64,000 nucleotides of DNA from Novosphingobium pokkalii (GTDB lineage Bacteria; Pseudomonadota; Alphaproteobacteria; Sphingomonadales; Sphingomonadaceae), in contig NZ_BMZP01000001.1 of the NCBI RefSeq assembly GCF_014652855.1, positions 331,140 to 395,139 of the forward strand, read 5' to 3'. The notes beneath the pieces are model-generated. The model did no database searches, was not told where the DNA came from, and saw nothing but the letters and a program-made list of their open reading frames with translations. Position numbers and translations under genes: made by a program. Of the stretch, positions 15,437-24,967 are shown piece by piece. How positions within the stretch are numbered: the first letter of the stretch is position 1; every line of letters begins with the position of its first letter.

Positions 15437-16579
15437 ATGAAATGGAATGCCGGGCTCATGGCCCTGGCCCTGGGTGCCTTCGGCATCGGGGTTACCGAAT
15501 TCGCGCCCATGGGGCTGCTGCCCGCCATCGCCACCGGCCTGGGCGTATCGATCCCGGCGGCGGGCCTGCTGATCAGCGCCTATGCCATGGGCGTGGTGGT
15601 GGGCGCCCCGATCATGACGCTGACCACCGGCCGCCTGTCGCGCCGCACCCTGCTGGTGGGCCTGGCCGGCATCTTCACGCTGGGCAACCTGCTCGCCGCG
15701 CTGTCCACCAGCTATGCCATGATGCTCATCGCGCGGTTGGTCACCTCATTCAACCACGGCGCCTTCTTCGGCGTCGGCTCGGTGGTCGCGGCCAGCCTGG
15801 TGCCGCCCGAGCGCAAGGCCGGGGCGGTGGCGACGATGTTCATGGGCCTGACCATCGCCAACGTGGTCGGCGTGCCGCTGGCGACTTGGGCGGGCGAGAA
15901 CGTCGGCTGGCATACGCCGTTCTGGGCGATTGCCGCACTCGGCGTGATGATGATGGCCGCGCTGCGCTTCACCCTGCCGCCGCTGCCGGCCGAGCATGAC
16001 AGCGATCCGATCGCCGAACTGCGCGTGCTCACCCGCGGCAAAGTGCTGGGCGCGCTGGCACTGACGGTGGTGGGCTCCAGCGCGATGTTCACCGTGTTCA
16101 CTTACATCAGCCCGATCCTGCGCAATGCCACGCATGCCTCGCTTGGCTTCATCACCGCGATGCTGGTCACCTATGGCGTCGGGCTGACGGTGGGCAACGG
16201 GCTGGGCGGCAAGTTCGCCGATCGCTCGGTCGATCGTACGTTGATCGTCACGCTTGCCGCGCTCACTGCCGTGCTGATCGCCTTTGCCGCGCTGATGCCC
16301 CATGCCGTGGCGGTTGCGGTGATCGTGTTCCTGTGGGGCGTGGCCAGCTTTGCCCTGGTGCCGCCGCTCCAGGTGCGGGTGATGAGCGCTGCCGCCGATG
16401 CGCCGCACCTCGCCTCCTCGGTCAACATCGGCGCGTTCAACCTTGGCAACGCGCTGGGTGCGGCGCTGGGCGGCGGGGTGATCGCCATGGGCCTGGGCTA
16501 CCCGGTCATTGCCCTGGCCGGCGCGGCGACTTCGGCCATCGGGCTGGTCGCCATCCTCCTGACCAGCCGCCGCGCCTGA
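15437..16579 (+). CDS. MFS transporter, AraJ/arabinose-efflux-like
   Basis: 380-residue, 12-helix drug:H+ antiporter-type exporter. It begins MKWNAGLMALALGAFGIGVTEF, the GxTEF motif of the AraJ/YdhP/PbuE group, followed by LISAYAMGVVVGAPIMT and TGRLSRRTLLVG in the loop between helices 2 and 3. ATG 15437 is preferred to the upstream in-frame start at 15386 because helix 1 then starts close to the N-terminus. It is probably regulated by the divergent LysR protein. The substrate is unknown; sugars, purines and small drugs are handled by relatives. Confidence 0.9.
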   Translation: MKWNAGLMALALGAFGIGVTEFAPMGLLPAIATGLGVSIPAAGLLISAYAMGVVVGAPIMTLTTGRLSRRTLLVGLAGIFTLGNLLAALSTSYAMMLIARLVTSFNHGAFFGVGSVVAASLVPPERKAGAVATMFMGLTIANVVGVPLATWAGENVGWHTPFWAIAALGVMMMAALRFTLPPLPAEHDSDPIAELRVLTRGKVLGALALTVVGSSAMFTVFTYISPILRNATHASLGFITAMLVTYGVGLTVGNGLGGKFADRSVDRTLIVTLAALTAVLIAFAALMPHAVAVAVIVFLWGVASFALVPPLQVRVMSAAADAPHLASSVNIGAFNLGNALGAALGGGVIAMGLGYPVIALAGAATSAIGLVAILLTSRRA

Positions 16580-16583
16580 CGGA

Positions 16584-17693
16584 TCACGGCGCCAAGGTGC
16601 AGGCCCTCGCCAGGCGCACCGGGTTGCACCGCGCCATGGCGCCACCCGGCAGCGTCACCACGAAGTGCAGCCCCAGCGGATCGGGCGCGCCGGGGTAGTA
16701 GTCCGTGCTGACGGCCTGCGCGCCGCTGTCCTGCGCCGCGCGGGCCTTGGCCAGATCGTGCGCGCGCGCCTCCACCGTATTGGCATCGGTGCGGGTGCGC
16801 ACGATCACCCCGGCCTTGACCAGCGCCTTGATCTTCGCGCCGTCCACCAGCGGATCCTGCACGATCTGGATCGCGCTTTCCGACTGCCCGTCGGGATACC
16901 AGCCGAACATCGCCCGCCCGCGCAGGGAGGGATGCCCGACGCGATAGGCGTCAGACACCGCCTGCCGCACGTCGAACAGAATGAACACCCGCCCGCGCGC
17001 CGCCGCAAGCAGCGGCCAGCCTTGCTGGTGAACGGCAGCGGCCAGCGTCGGCGCACGGCCGCGCACCTCGTCGGGCGTGATCAGCCGCTTGCCCGGCAAG
17101 GCGCGGCGGATTTCGGCGTCGAGTTGATCGAGCAGGGCCGGATTGTCGAGCGGCAGGGGCTGCGTCGCGAGGCGGCTGTCTGCCATATCCGCCGCGTTGA
17201 TCGTGATCATGATCGGCAGGTGGCGCGGGTGCGCGCGCGACCAGGCGTCGATCTCGCCCAGGCAGCGCACCAGCGTGGGGCACACCGCGTGATAGTCCAC
17301 GTCGGGAATGTGCAGCACCTTGAAGCCGGGACGGGCCATCAGTGCCGGATCGAAACCCGGCCCCTGCCCCCGGGCATCGGCGGGCAGCAGGGCCTCCCCG
17401 GCCGGGTGGGCATAGCGCCCACCGGCCGGATCGGCAAAGATGTCGATCTCCACCTGGCGCACCCCCGCATCGAGCTGCGCCGAGAGTGGCAGATGGTAAT
17501 AGTCCAGCGCCTCGGCCAAGCGCGGATCGCGCGCGCGCAGCGCATCGAGGATCGGCGCGGGAATCTGCGCCTTGAAGCTGTTGTGCGAGCCGACCACCTG
17601 GATGTCGTTCATCCGCAGCGGCGTGCCGGCCTGCACGGCCATCGGCGCCGACAGTGCAAGCGCCAGCGCCGCCTTGAGCATGGCCCGCCGCAT
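16584..17693 (-). CDS. Secreted Ca2+-dependent phosphoinositide phospholipase C-like protein
   Basis: 369-residue exported phosphodiesterase. After a signal peptide (ALALALSAPMAVQA) come the PLC-X-like signatures of the Ca2+-dependent PI-PLC family: VVGSHNSFK with the first catalytic His, LDAGVRQVEIDIFADPAGG with metal-binding Glu and Asp, and FKVLHIPDVDYH. A C-terminal IIVRTRTD-like segment (VIVRTRTDANTVEAR) closes the TIM barrel. Its ATG overlaps the TBDR stop by one base (TGATG), so it is translated with that receptor. The natural substrate may be a phosphoinositide, glycerophosphodiester or other phosphoester; the pairing suggests hydrolysis products are imported. Confidence 0.87.
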   Translation of the reverse strand: MRRAMLKAALALALSAPMAVQAGTPLRMNDIQVVGSHNSFKAQIPAPILDALRARDPRLAEALDYYHLPLSAQLDAGVRQVEIDIFADPAGGRYAHPAGEALLPADARGQGPGFDPALMARPGFKVLHIPDVDYHAVCPTLVRCLGEIDAWSRAHPRHLPIMITINAADMADSRLATQPLPLDNPALLDQLDAEIRRALPGKRLITPDEVRGRAPTLAAAVHQQGWPLLAAARGRVFILFDVRQAVSDAYRVGHPSLRGRAMFGWYPDGQSESAIQIVQDPLVDGAKIKALVKAGVIVRTRTDANTVEARAHDLAKARAAQDSGAQAVSTDYYPGAPDPLGLHFVVTLPGGAMARCNPVRLARACTLAP

Positions 17694-20332
17694 CAGAATT
17701 CCGCCCGCGCGCCGAACAGGATCGTCCGGCCATAGTCGTTGATCTCGCCAAAGCGGACGGTGCGATCGTTGTAGGTATATTGCTTGGCTTTGGCGATATT
17801 GATCGCTTCCAGGCTGAGCGTGACATTGCCGTTGACGCGCAAGGCGATCGAGCCGTCGAGCGAGCCGAACGCCGCAGTATAGACCGGCGCCTGCGTGGTG
17901 CTGCCTGTGTTCGACAGATAGCGATCGCGCCACACATAGGACAGCCGCGTCGACAGCGGACCCTTTTCATAGAAGCCGACGACGTTGAAGCTGTTCTTCG
18001 ACAGGCCGATCAGCTCGTTGGTGATCGTGCGCGAACCGGCGGTGTAGTTCGCCTCCACCGAGGTGCGCGTATACGAGGCCTGGAAGCCAAGGCCATCGAG
18101 CGGCTGGGGCAGGAACGTGAAGACCTGGTGATAGGCCGCTTCCAGGCCATAGACCTTGGCATTGCCGCCGTTGACCTGGGTGCTGAGCTGAACGGTGCCG
18201 CGCCCCGGAATGTCGATCGGCACGTTCTGCTGGGTGATGTAGTTGTCCAGCGCCTTGTAGAACACCGCGCCGTTCAGCGAGCCGGTGGGGTTGAAATACC
18301 ATTCCAGCGAGCCGTCGAACTGCGTTGCCAGGAACGGCACCAGCGCCGGGTTGCCGCCGCTTGCGGTGGGCGCGTCGGTCGAGACCGTGATGCGCGGGGC
18401 GCTGTCGGTCACGTTGGGGCGGGTCAGCACGCGGCTGGCACTGAGGCGGCCGACGAGGCTGCGCGAGAATTCCGCGCGCAGGTTGAAGCTGGGCAGCACG
18501 TTGTTGAACGTCTTGGGGAAGCTGACCGGCGTGGTGGTGCTGCCGCTACGCAGGTTGCCGCTGGCGACCTGGTCGGTGTGGACATAGCGCGCGCCGATGT
18601 TGCCGGTGATCGCCACGCCGCCCAACTCGAACGTGTAATCGGCGCGGGCATAGACGCTGGCGATCTTCTCGGTGGTGCGGAACGAGGCCGCGAGGTCCGC
18701 AGCAGTCAGCGCCGAATTGCGCACGGTCGGGGTGAAGAAGGCATTGAGATAAGCACTGGTCACCGGCACCAGGAATTGGCGCGGAATGTTGCCGCCCAGG
18801 CCGGGCAGGTAATCATCGAACGGCAATTGCTGATAGGCGCCCGTGCCCAGGCTGGTCAGCGGCGTGCCGGCAGTGGGATTGACGATGAAGTCGCGGCGCG
18901 AATAGTCCCGCTTGCGGAACTGGTATTCCCCGCCCACGGCCACCTTGCTGAGGAAACCGCTCAGGTCGCGCGCCACATCGGCGCGGCCATAGAAGTTCCA
19001 GTCCTTGCTGTTCTTGGGGGCGATGTTGAACTGATAGAGCTGGTAATTGGCGGGATTGGTGGGATCGACGGTGGTGGTGAACGTTGGCACCGCCTTGTAT
19101 CCGCCGGTGGCGTCATACGTCAGCGGCGCAAAGAACATCGCGCGGCTGCGCACCGTGCCCACGTCATAGCTGGGGTGATAACTGTGCGCGTAAGACCAGT
19201 TGGCCAGGCCGACCACGTGCCAGCCATCGCTGTCCCAGGTCTGGCGCAGGTTGGCGTTGAACAGGTCGTGGCGGTTGAGGCTGTATTCGCGCGACGCCAT
19301 GAAGCGCACGTCGTTGATCGTCGCCTTGACCACCGTGTCGCCATCCAGCACCACGCTGCCGGGCACCAGAACTGGCTTGTGGCCGGAGACGCTGGAATCA
19401 TCGGGATAGATGTCGAGGCCGAATTCGTCATAGGCCACGTCCAGCCGCGTCGCCATGAGGTTCAGCGTGGTCGTTGCCTCGGCACTGGGGCGCCATTGCA
19501 GCGACAGCATGCCCGACAGGCGCTTGCGCTTTTCCGTCTCCACCGTCGGGCGCGTACGGGTGGGCAGGTAATAGCCAGAACCGAGCGTGGAGGCGAAGCG
19601 GTCCTTGTACCACCCGAAGTTGAGGAAGCGGTCGTTGCGCACGTCCTTGGCCCAGTATTGCGCGCCGGCAAGCACGCCGAACGTATCGGCCTTGTTCACC
19701 CAACTGGTGATCAGCGTGGCATTGGGCCGCACCCGGTCGGTCTTGCTGGTATAGGTGCCACGCACGTTGAGCGTGGTCTTGGTGCCGACATCGAACGGCT
19801 CGAACGTCTTGACGTTGATGTTGCCGCCCAGCGCGCCCTCGGTCATGTCGGACGTGGGCGTCTTGACCACGTCGATTCGCGAAGTGAATTCGGCGGGCAG
19901 CATTTCGAAGCGGAACTGGCGCCCGGCCGCGCCGCCGTTCTCGATCACTTCGTTGACTGCCACCGGGCTGCCGTTGAGCAGGGTGTTCTGGAACTGCGGC
20001 CCCAGCCCGCGCACGCTGACGTAAAGCCCTTCGCCGCGCGGCCGCGTGATCGCAACGCCAGTCACCAGTTGCAGCGCTTCGGCCACGTTCTGGGTGGGGA
20101 ACTTGCCGATGTCGGTGGAGGCGATCGAGTCGACCTGGAACGCGGCCTTGCGCTTCACTTCGGTCGCGGCGCTGAGGCTGCGCGCATACGTCCCGGTCAC
20201 GACGATCTCGCCGCCATCGGCCGCCGGTTCTGGCGCTGCGGCAGGCGCCGCCTGGGCCAAGGCCTGCGGGCCGGCGAGCAGAGCGGCGAGAGCCGTGGCG
20301 GACGTGGCAAGTGCCAGTTTGGTGATGCGCAT
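17693..20332 (-). CDS. TonB-dependent receptor (Caulobacter-type, large)
   Basis: Outer-membrane importer of 879 residues with signal peptide (LLAGPQALAQ), N-terminal GEIVVTGTYARSL, and a plug opening with DSIASTDIGKFPTQNVAEAL and VRGLGPQFQNTLLNG, which mark the TIGR01782-like family abundant in Caulobacter and sphingomonads (carbohydrate, amino acid and phosphate-linked importers). The barrel ends with the terminal FGARAEF. It is operonic with the downstream phospholipase C-like gene. The leader (20333-20471) contains two direct CGTGACG heptamers 22 bp apart. Confidence 0.93.
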   Translation of the reverse strand: MRITKLALATSATALAALLAGPQALAQAAPAAAPEPAADGGEIVVTGTYARSLSAATEVKRKAAFQVDSIASTDIGKFPTQNVAEALQLVTGVAITRPRGEGLYVSVRGLGPQFQNTLLNGSPVAVNEVIENGGAAGRQFRFEMLPAEFTSRIDVVKTPTSDMTEGALGGNINVKTFEPFDVGTKTTLNVRGTYTSKTDRVRPNATLITSWVNKADTFGVLAGAQYWAKDVRNDRFLNFGWYKDRFASTLGSGYYLPTRTRPTVETEKRKRLSGMLSLQWRPSAEATTTLNLMATRLDVAYDEFGLDIYPDDSSVSGHKPVLVPGSVVLDGDTVVKATINDVRFMASREYSLNRHDLFNANLRQTWDSDGWHVVGLANWSYAHSYHPSYDVGTVRSRAMFFAPLTYDATGGYKAVPTFTTTVDPTNPANYQLYQFNIAPKNSKDWNFYGRADVARDLSGFLSKVAVGGEYQFRKRDYSRRDFIVNPTAGTPLTSLGTGAYQQLPFDDYLPGLGGNIPRQFLVPVTSAYLNAFFTPTVRNSALTAADLAASFRTTEKIASVYARADYTFELGGVAITGNIGARYVHTDQVASGNLRSGSTTTPVSFPKTFNNVLPSFNLRAEFSRSLVGRLSASRVLTRPNVTDSAPRITVSTDAPTASGGNPALVPFLATQFDGSLEWYFNPTGSLNGAVFYKALDNYITQQNVPIDIPGRGTVQLSTQVNGGNAKVYGLEAAYHQVFTFLPQPLDGLGFQASYTRTSVEANYTAGSRTITNELIGLSKNSFNVVGFYEKGPLSTRLSYVWRDRYLSNTGSTTQAPVYTAAFGSLDGSIALRVNGNVTLSLEAINIAKAKQYTYNDRTVRFGEINDYGRTILFGARAEF

Positions 20333-20382
20333 GGTTGAGCCCCGAAGAATGGTTATCGTTCGGGGGCGCCCTAGGCACCAAT

Positions 20383-20411
20383 CGTGACGCTTCGCGGTAA
20401 ATACCGTGACG
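20383..20411 (-). promoter_or_regulatory. Direct heptamer repeat, possible Pho-box-like site
   Basis: CGTGACG occurs at 20383-20389 and again at 20405-20411, exactly 22 bp (two helical turns) apart, upstream of the TBDR/phospholipase operon. On the minus strand it reads CGTCACG, with a weaker TTACCGC unit midway, similar in layout to tandem 11-bp PhoB units. The match to a Pho box is loose. Confidence 0.25.
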
Positions 20412-20471
20412 GTTTGATGAATTTGGAAATGAGACGCAATTTATCAGATAAAATGATGGTGGGGAACGGCG

Positions 20472-23400
20472 TCAGGAACCGGTCACGGCAATCACGTTGT
20501 CGTCGCTCTTGCGGTCGATGAACATGTTGTAGGGATCGATGCCGGCATAGGCGGGCTTGCGCGCGCTGAGCAGGGTGATCGTTGCCTTGCCGTTGCGGAT
20601 GGTCTGGCGCTGCATCGCGATCACGTCGGCCTTGCCGAACGTGCCCTCGCCCGGCTGTGCGGTGAACAGGCCGATGTCCACGCTCTGGTCCAGGTCCACC
20701 GGCGTCGCGACACCCTTGCCGTTGTCACGCTCCTTGGCGGCGGTGATCGTCAGCGTGGTTTCCCATTGCCCATCGGGACGCTTGCGGGTGGTGGCGCCAT
20801 CGGCCTTGAAATCCCACAGCGTGATCGTCTCCAGCAGGTCGGCCACCAATTCGTGCTCCTGCGCATTGCGGGCCAGCCCGTGGAAGCCGCGCACCAGGTC
20901 CATCGAAGTGGAGAACGGCGCGCCCTTGAAACGATAGCGATCGAGAATGCCGCGCAGCATGGCGTTCACGCGGTCTTCGCCCAGCCGGTCCTGAAGCAGG
21001 TAGAGCGCCACGGCGCCCTTGCGATAGTGGATGTAGGGCTGGTTCTCCACGCGCGCCAGCGGCAGTTCCTCGATGGCCTCGCGTCCGCGCGATGCGAGAT
21101 ACTGGTCGAGCTCATAACGCAGGAAGCGGCGGATCTTGTCCGGGCCATAGAGGTGCTTCATCACCATCAGCGCAGAATATTGCGCCAGGGTTTCGACCAT
21201 CATGGTGCCGCCCTGCATGTCCGCACTCACTTCCTGGTGCCCCCAGTATTGGTGCGAGAGTTCATGCGCGGCAACATAGGTGGCATAGTCGATCTTGTCG
21301 GGATCGGAGAAGTTGCCGAGGAAGCCGATCGATTCCGAAAAGGGCATCGTGCCGGCAAAGGCCTGGGCAAAGCTGGCATAGCCCGGAAACTCGACAATGC
21401 GGGCATAGCGGAACTGATAGGGGCCGAAATTCGCGCGGTAGTAATCCAGCGCGGCATGCGCCGCCCGCTGCAACCGCGCCACGTTATAGGGATGGTGCGG
21501 ATCGTAATAGATGGAAACGCCAATGCCGCTGGCGTCTCGCGTATCCACGGCATAGCGCGCCGACTGGATCGACCAGAAATTGAGGATCGGCACTTGGGAG
21601 ACAAATCGCGCCACGCGCCGGCCGCCCTCTACCCGGTCGCTCACCTTGTCACCCGGCGCCAGCGGCACCTGATCGGCAGCGGTTGACAGGGTGATGTCGC
21701 TCGTCACCCAACTGGCATTGGCGATATAGTTGAAGTTGCGCGCGCTCTGGTCTTCCAGCCTGGCCATGCGGTGCTCACCGGGCAGGCCATGCTTGCGGCG
21801 CTTGACCGGATCGTCGAGCATCGCTGCACGCTGGATGCCGATCGTGGGTGCAATCTCGCTATTGTCCAGGAACGTGCCATTGGCCAGCAGCCTCGTATCA
21901 TCGCCCAGCGGATTGATGCCCTGTTGCCAGCGGCGCACCTTGAACCGCAGCGTGGTGCGCGCGCCGGGCGCCAGCGGGCGATCGAACGTGAAGAACCGCA
22001 CCTGGTGCCGATCGTCCGCCATGGATTGGTGCGCGCCGTCGATGCGCAAGTCCAGGATATCACGGTCATGCTGCGGCAGCATCAGGTGAACCACCGTCAG
22101 CGGCTGGCTGGTGGCATTGACCAGATCATAGACGCCACTGGCGATCAGCCGCGGCACTTCCGGTTCGAGTGCCACGTTGAGGGTGATATGGGTGACGCTG
22201 GGCTCGGGCGCGTGTTCGTAGCGGGCATAGAGCTTTTCCAGCTCCGCCGCGTCGATTTCGCGTCGCTCCCCGTTTTCATAGGCATTGCGCACGTTCATCT
22301 GCACGAACAGCCAGCCGCCGGTGGCGGCCATGGCCAGCAAAGCCACTCCGATCACCGCACCCGCTGGGCTGCGCCAGTGCCGCAGCGCCCGCGCCGCCCG
22401 AACCCGCACGCCGTTGTTGGCGCCGCGCGGCCACAGCAGGTGCGCCGCCGCCATCAGTGCCACCAGCAGGCAGCCCCAATAGAGCCGCAGCCACCAGTTG
22501 GTTGCCCAGCCCACCCTCGCGCCGTTGATGTCGGTCAGCGGGTTGGGCACGCTTGACGCATATTGGTAGAGCGGATGGTCCCAATGCATCGCAGAGGCGA
22601 CAATCGTGGACACGAACCAGGCCAGCAGCAGCCCCCAGCCGACATACTTGGCCGGCGACACGACCTGAAGAAACACCGCCAGTCCGGCCAGCAGCACCAT
22701 GTCGAGCGCGGTGGGCACGAGATACCACCACAGGTATTCGCCGATATCGATTGCGGCAAATCCCTGGACCAGTTGCACCGCCACGCCGACCACCACGCCC
22801 AGCGCCACGGTCAGCACCAGCACCAGCGCAAGAGCCAGCACCTTGGGCAGCAGCAGCGCCCAACTCGGCAGTGCGCTGGCGTCGATGATCTCGCTGATCC
22901 GCCGCTCGCGGTCGCGCCATACCAGTTCGCCGGCATAGAACCCGGCAATGACCAGCGGCCCCAGCGTGAAAGCGCTGCGCAGCGCCATGATCTGGAGGAA
23001 CGTGGCCGGATAGCTCTTGGTACCGTAAAGGTTGTCGCTGAGGCTGAGCGAAGCCAGCGCATTGATCACGCCAACTGCCACCAGCACCAGGAACGCCGGG
23101 CTGCGCGCGATCATCCGGGCTTCCAGCCCCACCCGCGCCAGCAACCGGGGCCAGCGCGCCTTTGCCTGGTCCGGGTCAGGCAGGCGGGCGACGACGTGCG
23201 GCGCATGCTGGGCCAGCTTGCGCGCCCGGCGGGCTTCGCGGCGGACCTGGCGGCGGCTGGCGGGCCGACTGGCAAAGCGGAAACGCCAACCGGCAAAGAC
23301 CAAGGCCAGCAGCGTGACGGCCAACCAGATCAGGCGATTCTGCACGAACACGGCCGAAACCGGGAAGGCCCGCGTGTTGATTTCCGCCAAAGTCCAATAG

Positions 23401-24065
23401 CGCGTGTCGAGCGAGAGCGCGACGATGCCGAACGGATCGGTGAGCGCGGCCAGCGTGCGCAAGTCCGGATGGCTGGCGAGCATGCCCCGCGTCACGCCCC
23501 AGACCAGCAGCGCGGCGACCACGGCCACATAAGTGGCCATCATCGAGCGGGTCAGTGTCGCCACGGCAAAGAAGAACGCCGCCGAAAGCAGCAGCGTGGG
23601 CATGGCCAGCAGCACGAACGGGCGCAGATAGGCATCGAGCCGATTGGGGCCAATCGTTTCAGGATCGAGCCAGGGCATCAGCGAGCCGATGAAGCTGCCC
23701 AGCGGCACGGCCGCGAAGACCACCAGCGCCACGACATAGGCGCCGGCAAAGCGGCCGAACAGATAGTCGAACTTGCGCACCCGCGTGGCGCGCACCAGCG
23801 GTCCGAAACCGCTGTCATCATCGCGCACGATCACATTGGCGACAAAGGCCGTGACCACGAACAGCGCGAAGATGGTCATTACCCCCTGCGTCAAGGCCAG
23901 GCCCAGCGTACCGTTCTGCTGCGCATTGTCGGGCACGCCGCCCAGCGAGATCTGGCTTGACGCCATCGCACCGAACGCGAGCAGGAAGAACAGCGCGAAC
24001 ACCACCCAGAACACCGGGCTGCGCAACTGATAGCGGATCTCGAACGCGGCGATGCGACCAAACAT
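20472..24065 (-). CDS. ABC permease fused to M1-family metallopeptidase domain
   Basis: A 1,197-residue inner-membrane protein. The N-terminal part (about 1-540) contains two ABC-2-type permease units with about 12 hydrophobic helices, separated by a basic cytoplasmic stretch (RRQVRREARRARKL). One more helix (AGAVIGVALLAMAATGGWLF) leads to a periplasmic M1 aminopeptidase-like module with HELSH at 934-938, downstream zinc-ligand Glu in MMVETLAQY (about 958), and TMPFSESIGF in place of GAMEN. Zinc ligands are intact, so peptidase activity is plausible. The ATPase gene lies 14 bases upstream. This fused architecture is known in proteobacteria and Bacteroidetes but is functionally obscure. Confidence 0.92.
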   Translation of the reverse strand: MFGRIAAFEIRYQLRSPVFWVVFALFFLLAFGAMASSQISLGGVPDNAQQNGTLGLALTQGVMTIFALFVVTAFVANVIVRDDDSGFGPLVRATRVRKFDYLFGRFAGAYVVALVVFAAVPLGSFIGSLMPWLDPETIGPNRLDAYLRPFVLLAMPTLLLSAAFFFAVATLTRSMMATYVAVVAALLVWGVTRGMLASHPDLRTLAALTDPFGIVALSLDTRYWTLAEINTRAFPVSAVFVQNRLIWLAVTLLALVFAGWRFRFASRPASRRQVRREARRARKLAQHAPHVVARLPDPDQAKARWPRLLARVGLEARMIARSPAFLVLVAVGVINALASLSLSDNLYGTKSYPATFLQIMALRSAFTLGPLVIAGFYAGELVWRDRERRISEIIDASALPSWALLLPKVLALALVLVLTVALGVVVGVAVQLVQGFAAIDIGEYLWWYLVPTALDMVLLAGLAVFLQVVSPAKYVGWGLLLAWFVSTIVASAMHWDHPLYQYASSVPNPLTDINGARVGWATNWWLRLYWGCLLVALMAAAHLLWPRGANNGVRVRAARALRHWRSPAGAVIGVALLAMAATGGWLFVQMNVRNAYENGERREIDAAELEKLYARYEHAPEPSVTHITLNVALEPEVPRLIASGVYDLVNATSQPLTVVHLMLPQHDRDILDLRIDGAHQSMADDRHQVRFFTFDRPLAPGARTTLRFKVRRWQQGINPLGDDTRLLANGTFLDNSEIAPTIGIQRAAMLDDPVKRRKHGLPGEHRMARLEDQSARNFNYIANASWVTSDITLSTAADQVPLAPGDKVSDRVEGGRRVARFVSQVPILNFWSIQSARYAVDTRDASGIGVSIYYDPHHPYNVARLQRAAHAALDYYRANFGPYQFRYARIVEFPGYASFAQAFAGTMPFSESIGFLGNFSDPDKIDYATYVAAHELSHQYWGHQEVSADMQGGTMMVETLAQYSALMVMKHLYGPDKIRRFLRYELDQYLASRGREAIEELPLARVENQPYIHYRKGAVALYLLQDRLGEDRVNAMLRGILDRYRFKGAPFSTSMDLVRGFHGLARNAQEHELVADLLETITLWDFKADGATTRKRPDGQWETTLTITAAKERDNGKGVATPVDLDQSVDIGLFTAQPGEGTFGKADVIAMQRQTIRNGKATITLLSARKPAYAGIDPYNMFIDRKSDDNVIAVTGS

Positions 24066-24079
24066 GGTGCGGCGCTTCC

Positions 24080-24967
24080 TCAGGCGACGGGCGCCGCCGC
24101 GCGTGCGGCCAGCAGGGCGGAAAAGTAGACGTCTTCCAGGCCGCCGTGGACCGGCTGGAACCCTTCGCCGGGATCGTCCGGCGCGATGACATGCACGATC
24201 GTGCGCCCACCGCGCAGGCGCGTAGAAATCACCCGATGGCTTTCCCGCATGGCATCGAGCGCGCCGCGATCGACCGCGCATTCCCACACCTGGCCGCGCA
24301 AGCCATCGATCAAGGCCCCCGGCGCGCCTTCCAGCAGGATGTGCCCCTGCCCCAGGATCGCCATGCGCGGGCACAGGTCGGTCACGTCCTCGACGATGTG
24401 GGTGGACAGGATCACCACCACGTTCTCGCCGATCTCGGCCAGCAGGTTGAGGAAACGGTTGCGTTCTTCGGGGTCCAGCCCTGCGGTCGGCTCGTCGACG
24501 ATGACCAGGCGCGGATTGCCGATCAGCGCCTGGGCAATGCCGAAGCGCTGGCGCATGCCCCCGGAATAGCCAGCCACCGCCTTGCGGCGCACGTCCCACA
24601 GGTTGACCTGGTTGAGCAGGGTTTCCACCGTGTCGCGCCGCTCGCCGCGCCCGGCGATGCCCTTGAGCACGGCCATGTGATCAAGCAGGTCATAGGCACT
24701 GACCCGGGGATAGACGCCGAAATCCTGCGGGAGATAGCCAAGCTGGGCGCGAATGGCTTCGGGCTGGGCCAAGACATCGATGCCGTCGAACACCAGGCGC
24801 CCGCTCGTGGGCAGTTGCAGCGTGGCAATGGTGCGCATCAGGGTGGATTTGCCCGCGCCGTTGGGGCCGAGCAAACCGAACATGCCCTTGGGAATGGTCA
24901 GCGAGACATCGTCCAGTGCGCGGGTGCCGTTGGGGTAGATATGCGAAACGTTGTGCAGTTCCAGCAT
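24080..24967 (-). CDS. ABC transporter ATP-binding protein
   Basis: 295-residue ATPase partner of the downstream permease/peptidase fusion. Walker A is GPNGAGKST (34-42), the signature is YSGGMRQR, Walker B is LVIVDEPTAGLD, and the switch His lies in ILSTHIVED. The C-terminal 70 residues form the accessory domain of CcmA/NatA-type export ATPases. A palindrome-like site (25001-25017) lies upstream. The operon may export or remodel peptides at the inner membrane; the divergent S10 carboxypeptidase supports a peptide theme. Confidence 0.94.
   Translation of the reverse strand: MLELHNVSHIYPNGTRALDDVSLTIPKGMFGLLGPNGAGKSTLMRTIATLQLPTSGRLVFDGIDVLAQPEAIRAQLGYLPQDFGVYPRVSAYDLLDHMAVLKGIAGRGERRDTVETLLNQVNLWDVRRKAVAGYSGGMRQRFGIAQALIGNPRLVIVDEPTAGLDPEERNRFLNLLAEIGENVVVILSTHIVEDVTDLCPRMAILGQGHILLEGAPGALIDGLRGQVWECAVDRGALDAMRESHRVISTRLRGGRTIVHVIAPDDPGEGFQPVHGGLEDVYFSALLAARAAAPVA

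Noticed and set aside
17780-20338. 852-codon plus-strand frame opposite the TBDR
   Set aside because: The full overlap with a well-supported TBDR and low-complexity Arg/Gly/Ala/Glu composition mark it as an antisense shadow.
22563-23960. Plus-strand frame opposite the ABC permease, rich in His, Gln and Arg
   Set aside because: Composition is the typical reverse-complement image of hydrophobic helices; no start signal.
20472-24599. Single 1,375-codon gene including the start of the ABC ATPase region
   Set aside because: The extra N-terminal 178 codons are out of frame with and overlap the ATPase gene; MFGRIAAFE at 24065 with AGGAAG upstream is the natural start.
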